DNA from: Sphingopyxis sp.
GTDB lineage: Bacteria > Pseudomonadota > Alphaproteobacteria > Sphingomonadales > Sphingomonadaceae
Direction of reading: 5' to 3'
Assembly (NCBI RefSeq): GCF_016704835.1
Contig: NZ_JADIZJ010000012.1
Coordinates: 1-33,228 of the forward strand
Length of the DNA stretch: 33,228 nucleotides
The translations under genes and the position numbers were made by a program. Shown one piece after another: positions 29,506 through 33,228 of the stretch; the first letter of the stretch is position 1; every line of letters starts with the position of its first letter. A model generated the notes under the pieces. It saw only the letters and a list, made by a program, of their open reading frames with translations. It ran no database searches and was not told the DNA's origin.

Positions 29506-31878
29506 TCACGGCTTGTCACCCCCACCGAGGAGCGTCATGTACTTGCCCAGGTACTCCTCGAAATCATTGACGCAGGTCGCCGCCCACTTGCCCTCGGTCA
29601 GGCCCTCTGGCGGCCGGCATCCTTCCGGCTTCCACATGCGGACCGCGCGCTGCCCGTTGATCTGGTCGTCGAGCTTGATCACCTTGTACTCGAGCAGGAC
29701 CACCTTATCCCCCCTGGCCTGCGTCACCTTGTGCGACAAGGCGTCGATCGCCTTCCGGGCCGACTTGGTGAATACCTCCTGCGCCGGTGGAAAGCGCTCG
29801 CCGCTGGCCATGCACCAGCGTCGGAATGCCCGGTAAAGCTGGCTGGCCGAACACGTCATCAGAGGGAGGGGGAGATAGCCTGACAGCCACTCGCGCGCGA
29901 ACCGTTCTTCGGGCTTCAGGCCGAGCTCGATCAGGTCCTGCTTGGCCCGCGTCATCGGTGTAATGTCGAACTGCGAGAAGCCCGTGAGGTCGAGCCCGAG
30001 CAGGTAATGGTAGAAGGCCGCTATGCCCCCCGCGGCGGCCCACCTGCCCACCCGCTGATACAGGTCGTCGTGCCGCCTGGGAGGCGTATAGACGACGAAG
30101 TAGCGCCTGTCCCCGTCGCCGAGCGCCAGGGGCTGATGCTCGTTCGAAAGAAAGATCACGTTGCAGTGATTACTCTCTTCGCGCAGGGGAAGCCCTTTTT
30201 CGTTGATCTGGATCGTCTCGCCGGTGATGAACTTCTTCAGGTCGCCCTTGTGGTGATAGAGCTCCTGGCGGGTCACCACCTCGTCGCCGATGACCAGCAT
30301 CTTCTGGCTGGCCCAGGCGTTGAAGTCGCTTTCCAACTGTTTCTGGCCGACGACGGTCGAATAGCGCCCGTAGATCCGTGCGACGATCTCCCAGAACATG
30401 TTCTTCCCGGCGCCCTCGGGACCGTGGAAGATCTGCGCCGACTGCATCTTCGTTCCCGGCTTCTGCAGCGGCAGGGCGACCCAGGACAACACCCATTGCA
30501 TCACCCCATCCACGCCATCCGGCGTGGCCGCGCTGTCGGCGCACAGGTAGCGCAACAGCTCGAGGATAGGCTGGCAATCGCCTTCCTTCGGCTCGATCGG
30601 CATCCCGTCGAAAAGGTTGATTTCCGGGAACTCGCAGGCCTTGCCGGGCGAGAAAACGAGCTGCGAGGGCAAGATCATCTTCCGCAGATCCGACCCGAGC
30701 CACATCTTCACGTAGTCCGAACCGAAGGCGAGGCGCAAATGATTGACCTGGATCACCAGCCGGGTGCGCAGGTCGAAACAGGTCGAGGTGCTGTAGATCA
30801 AGACAAAGTTGTCCAGCAGCTCGTGGAAGCGCTCCCACTTGATTTCCTTGACCGCCTTCGACGCCCGGCCCCCCCGCCCCGGGGGTGGGGTGTTCGGCCG
30901 CTCATCCGGGATGAAAGGTTCCTCGCCCTCGGTCTCTTCGTAGGGCGGTGACGGCGGTTCGTCTCCGCCCGACAACCCCCCCTGGGCCACCAGTTGCGGG
31001 CGGGGAGCGCGCCAGCCTTCGGCCATGGCGCGCTTGAAGATCGTCGCGCCGGTGATGCCCCCCCCTGGCTTGAAGCTTTTCCAGTGGGATTCGACGGTGC
31101 GCGCGCCGGGGTATTTCGCCCCCTTCGCCGACCAGGTGTCCCAAAGCGAGATGGCGCTGTCGCCCAGCTCGGCGTGGATCGCCATGCCGATCTCGATCCA
31201 CTCGTGGTAACCGCAATCGGCCGGCACGTACGCCAGGGCGGACTCCACTTTTGCCCGTCCATCGGTGTGGCGCGCCATGGGCGCCGAAACCGGTGTCGAT
31301 GGTTTGGCCTTGGCCAGATCGACGGTCTTTCTCAAACGCGCGAGCGTGCGCTCGTCCATCCGGGCCGCCTGCGCCGGAGAGCCCGGGAAAGGGCAGCCCG
31401 AGACGGTGAAATACTGGCGGCCGCAGAAGACCTCGAGGCCGATGTCGTTCGACTTGAAGGTCGCCCGCTTCTCGTCCGCGAAATCGTGCTCGACGATGAT
31501 ATGCACGCCCTTGCGCGAGACCGAATACTCGGTATAGCTGGCGCAGGCCTCGATGATCGCCAGTGCCCGGTCGGAAACGACGCCGGTATCCAGGTCGATC
31601 GCGCCATCGATGTCGATGCCGATCAGTCCGTCGCCGGGCAGGAAGGCGAAGCCGATGCCGGCGTAACCCCCTTGGGCAAAGGCGGCGCAAACCGAGGCGA
31701 AATCGCGCAGGGCCTGGCGGTCGGCCACGTCCCCCTGCACGCCCATCCGGCGTTTTCCGTCGAGGTAATAGGGGACCTTGCGCGGCTTCTTGTCCCCGTT
31801 CGGCTCGCTCTTCCAGAGCAGCCACTGAGGTTTGCTGCGCAGGGCGGTGGGGACCGACGCGTATGCGGGATCTGCCAT
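29506..31878 (-). CDS. Primase-helicase (prim-pol, PriCT-2, SF3-type helicase)
   Basis: A 790-residue replication protein of phage P4 alpha type. The N-terminal prim-pol has the metal-binding DID at residues 89-91 and SRKGVH with His 126. PriCT-2 covers about 210-290 (YHEWIEIGMAIHAELGDSA). After a Pro-rich linker (300-340) comes a DUF5906/SF3 helicase with Walker A GPEGAGKN at 486-493 and Walker B MLVIGDE at 527-533. It would open, prime and unwind the adjacent iteron origin. I choose ATG 31878 because the family begins there; the frame is open further to 31968, which would overlap the RHH gene. A ribosome site (GGGGGAG) lies somewhat far upstream. Confidence 0.9.
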   Translation of the reverse strand: MADPAYASVPTALRSKPQWLLWKSEPNGDKKPRKVPYYLDGKRRMGVQGDVADRQALRDFASVCAAFAQGGYAGIGFAFLPGDGLIGIDIDGAIDLDTGVVSDRALAIIEACASYTEYSVSRKGVHIIVEHDFADEKRATFKSNDIGLEVFCGRQYFTVSGCPFPGSPAQAARMDERTLARLRKTVDLAKAKPSTPVSAPMARHTDGRAKVESALAYVPADCGYHEWIEIGMAIHAELGDSAISLWDTWSAKGAKYPGARTVESHWKSFKPGGGITGATIFKRAMAEGWRAPRPQLVAQGGLSGGDEPPSPPYEETEGEEPFIPDERPNTPPPGRGGRASKAVKEIKWERFHELLDNFVLIYSTSTCFDLRTRLVIQVNHLRLAFGSDYVKMWLGSDLRKMILPSQLVFSPGKACEFPEINLFDGMPIEPKEGDCQPILELLRYLCADSAATPDGVDGVMQWVLSWVALPLQKPGTKMQSAQIFHGPEGAGKNMFWEIVARIYGRYSTVVGQKQLESDFNAWASQKMLVIGDEVVTRQELYHHKGDLKKFITGETIQINEKGLPLREESNHCNVIFLSNEHQPLALGDGDRRYFVVYTPPRRHDDLYQRVGRWAAAGGIAAFYHYLLGLDLTGFSQFDITPMTRAKQDLIELGLKPEERFAREWLSGYLPLPLMTCSASQLYRAFRRWCMASGERFPPAQEVFTKSARKAIDALSHKVTQARGDKVVLLEYKVIKLDDQINGQRAVRMWKPEGCRPPEGLTEGKWAATCVNDFEEYLGKYMTLLGGGDKP

Positions 31879-31912
31879 TGTCGTCTTGTCTCCCCCGGCG
31901 ATCGCCGCGAAG

Positions 31913-32170
31913 TCACCCATCGGGCTGGTCGAGGTCGATGCAGCCGCCCGTTGAACACGGTTCAACACGGATGGCGTCGGAGAGCGTCATCGGGCCACCA
32001 AACACGGCGTTAAGCTGTGCGTGGTAGAGGCGTTTTTTCTCAATTAAATCGGAGATCGCCATGCGGATCAGCGCGGAATCGCCCAGACCTTCGGCCGCGG
32101 CCAGGCCCTTGATGTCGCGCAGCATGGATTCCTCCATGCGCAGGGCGACGAAGGCTATCTTTTTGCTCAT
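31913..32170 (-). CDS. Ribbon-helix-helix regulator
   Basis: An 85-residue protein. SKKIAFVALRMEESMLRDIK is the ribbon and first helix, GLGDSALIRMAISDLIEKKR the turn and second helix, the CopG/Arc fold. A tail of about 35 residues follows. Such proteins bind operators as dimers. ATG 32170 overlaps the stop of the YdaS-like gene. Being between that regulator and the primase gene, it may autoregulate the replication operon. Confidence 0.72.
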   Translation of the reverse strand: MSKKIAFVALRMEESMLRDIKGLAAAEGLGDSALIRMAISDLIEKKRLYHAQLNAVFGGPMTLSDAIRVEPCSTGGCIDLDQPDG

Positions 32171-32394
32171 GCGGCGCGCGGCGTCTGGCGCAGGAATTGC
32201 CAATCGACATCGGGGCGAAGGGTCTCGCAGATCACCCGGCGCCCCGACTCGCGCTCGATGTCCACGGCAAGCTTTTCGCCACAGACCTTTCCGTACGCGA
32301 TGTTGCGCAGGTGTCCGGCAGACGTTCCGCAACGCCTGGCGAAGACTTCTCGCCCATCCGGGTTGAGAGTCTTGAGGTAGGTTTTCAGGTCCAT
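32167..32394 (-). CDS. YdaS/Cro-like regulator
   Basis: A 75-residue HTH protein. MDLKTYLKTLNPDGREVFAR, then RCGTSAGHLRNIAYGKVCGE and CETLRPDVDWQFLR is a full match to the YdaS (putative antitoxin, Cro-superfamily) pattern. In lambdoid prophages YdaS-type proteins occupy the cro position. ATG 32394 has no Shine-Dalgarno sequence and lies about seven bases from the promoter -10, so the message may be leaderless. It heads the replication operon and probably binds the dyads upstream. Confidence 0.85.
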   Translation of the reverse strand: MDLKTYLKTLNPDGREVFARRCGTSAGHLRNIAYGKVCGEKLAVDIERESGRRVICETLRPDVDWQFLRQTPRAA

Positions 32395-32400
32395 GTTGGA

Positions 32401-32430
32401 ATTGTATACACCACATGGTGTTATCGTCAA
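32401..32430 (-). promoter_or_regulatory. Promoter with internal operator for the YdaS-like operon
   Basis: On the minus strand TTGACG (32430-32425) is a -35 box. The -10 is TACAAT (32406-32401, spacer 18) or TATACA (32408-32403, spacer 16). Between the boxes lies the perfect dyad ACACCA-CA-TGGTGT (plus 32408-32421), well placed for a repressor. Transcription would begin at or next to the ATG at 32394. Confidence 0.7.
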
Positions 32431-32479
32431 CACCCATTAGGGAATTCACCAAATGATGGGTCGCTGGCCTAATTGGTGC

Positions 32480-32593
32480 ATGGAATCCGCAGACATCCGC
32501 AGGGCTGCTCTAAGGGCTTTAATTGCCGAGCGCTTTGGGTTCCCTGTCATGGCGCCACCAAAGGCGAATAAACTATACCGCTTGGCCAAGTAA
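32480..32593 (+). CDS. Possible remnant of a CI-type repressor N-terminus
   Basis: A 37-codon plus-strand frame. DIRRAALRALIAERFG resembles the first helix of phage CI-like HTH repressors (IRRxNLRxLIAERxG), but no recognition helix follows, and it ends in TAA inside the nested operator. There is no ribosome site. It lies where a divergent repressor would be expected. Coincidence is quite possible. Confidence 0.25.
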   Translation: MESADIRRAALRALIAERFGFPVMAPPKANKLYRLAK

Positions 32594-32629
32594 CTATAGT
32601 TACCGGAAGTGCTCGCATAGTTTATTCGC
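32564..32629. promoter_or_regulatory. Nested dyad operator in the divergent control region
   Basis: GCGAATAAACTAT (32564-32576) is the perfect reverse complement of 32617-32629. Exactly at their common centre (32596.5) lies a second perfect palindrome, GTAACTATAGTTAC (32590-32603). The repeated half-site is AACTAT/ATAGTT, present four times. This looks like a cooperative multi-dimer binding site. A perfect -35 hexamer TTGACA (32630-32635) adjoins the right arm on the plus strand, though no good -10 follows it. Confidence 0.8.
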
Positions 32630-32674
32630 TTGACACCACCACCAAATACGTCCATGACACAAAGGGGAAAAATC

Positions 32675-33228
32675 ATGAGCGATGACAGTTTGCGGCCGAA
32701 GTCCCGACTGGCTCCGGAGCCGCAACTATTTGCCGACACCCCGCCAGAGGAAAGCCCTCGGCCAGCGCCTCGGCCTTTGCCCCCCGCTGCCGAACCGGCG
32801 ATTCCCCGCCCTGCGCCGGAGCCCAAAAGACCGCTCCGCGAACCTCCTGCGGCGCCCCATCGGGTAGTGGTGACCGACCTGGACATCAGCTTTCGGTCGA
32901 TGGTCTATCTGATGGTAAAGGCCGCGCTGGCTGCAATCCCGGCGATATTGATTCTCCTGTTCTTTTTTTTCGGCGCAGGGGCTTTTATCAACGCGCTCAC
33001 AAATTCGTTTGTCGCATACAAGAGCCTTTCCGCCGGAGATGCGGAAAAAAAGGACGCAGACATCAAGCGCCATGCCGCCGCCCTGGCCGCCTCCGGCGAG
33101 ATCAAGAAATCGATCAGAACACCCGACTCGATCGTTTTTGACACCCTACTGGTCAGCGATGACGCGAAGGCGGTTTGCGTACGCTTTCGAGCGCGCAACG
33201 ATTTCGGTGGCATGACTCGGGAATCGAT
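32675..33228 (+). CDS. Membrane-anchored protein with Pro-rich N-terminus, runs off right edge
   Basis: ATG 32675 follows AAAGGGG (32661-32667), and the frame stays open for 184 codons to the window end. Residues 1-65 are Pro/Ala/Arg-rich and look disordered (PRPAPRPLPPAAEPAIPRP). A membrane segment comes next (about residues 80-110, ALAAIPAILILLFFFFGAGA). The remainder is a soluble domain with IVFDTLLVSDDAKAVCVRFR and ARNDFGGM. Single-TM phage proteins at the head of an early operon are often superinfection exclusion or host-modifying proteins, but I cannot assign a family. As the first plus-strand gene at the control region it could be expressed in the lysogen. Confidence 0.72.
   Translation, partial: MSDDSLRPKSRLAPEPQLFADTPPEESPRPAPRPLPPAAEPAIPRPAPEPKRPLREPPAAPHRVVVTDLDISFRSMVYLMVKAALAAIPAILILLFFFFGAGAFINALTNSFVAYKSLSAGDAEKKDADIKRHAAALAASGEIKKSIRTPDSIVFDTLLVSDDAKAVCVRFRARNDFGGMTRES

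Noticed and set aside
32446..32886. Minus-strand frame with a Gly/Arg/Ser-rich N-terminus
   Set aside because: Antisense of the Pro-rich plus-strand gene and of the control region; no start signal, and the plus frame has the ribosome site and a membrane segment.
33210..33228. Circular joining of the right edge to base 1
   Set aside because: Joining would end the right-edge gene after five more residues and would not give a recognisable N-terminus to the DUF2303 protein. No terminal overlap is visible, so circularity cannot be claimed.

Overview
The window is a temperate siphovirus genome or prophage in a GC-rich (roughly 60-65%) bacterium. Codon bias, the DUF2303/DUF1353/Gp49 gene set and the GpA/Nu1-type packaging genes fit a betaproteobacterial host such as Rhodocyclales or Burkholderiales. 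That placement is inference, because no bacterial housekeeping gene is present. Both window edges cut genes.

Layout. (1) Bases 1-5542, plus strand: a tightly overlapping early operon (DUF2303 protein, dNMP kinase, winged-helix-like proteins, a ParB-like protein with a one-base frameshift, a Lar-type anti-restriction protein, an excisionase) ending in an integrase that lacks its catalytic domain. (2) 5490-6440: a visibly AT-richer island with a minus-strand AlpA-type regulator and a long non-coding stretch. (3) 6439-7237: a three-gene plus-strand cassette with its own extended -10 promoter and hairpin terminators. (4) 7242-28860, minus strand: the late genes. Read in transcription order they are small zinc-binding and gp10-like proteins, terminase small and large subunits, an HTH protein, a gpW-like joiner, portal, tail or decoration proteins, a repeat-rich fibre-like protein, a prohead protease-capsid fusion, head-tail connectors, tail tube, tail assembly chaperone with a programmed -1 frameshift site, tape measure, tail tip proteins, holin-like protein, GH19 endolysin, DUF1353 and Gp49. 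(5) 28853-32394, minus strand: two small genes, a mirror-image iteron array that looks like a replication origin, a primase-helicase of phage P4 alpha type, a ribbon-helix-helix protein and a YdaS/Cro-like regulator. (6) 32401-32674: a divergent control region with nested dyads, then a plus-strand membrane protein running off the right edge.

How it fits together. The YdaS/Cro-like and RHH proteins sit at the control region and head the replication operon. The prim-pol/SF3 helicase probably melts and primes the adjacent iteron origin. GpA/Nu1 terminase, lambda-type portal and the protease-capsid fusion build and fill heads. The chaperone, tape measure and tube proteins make a long non-contractile tail, and GH19 endolysin with the membrane protein lyses the cell.

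Most unusual signals: the 66-bp mirrored iteron arms (29283-29490), the nested operator (32564-32629), two dispersed 50-bp hairpin elements that interrupt the head operon (20186-20240, 24969-25020), four nearly perfect in-frame tandem duplications, and three separate one-base frame breaks, all in short homopolymers.
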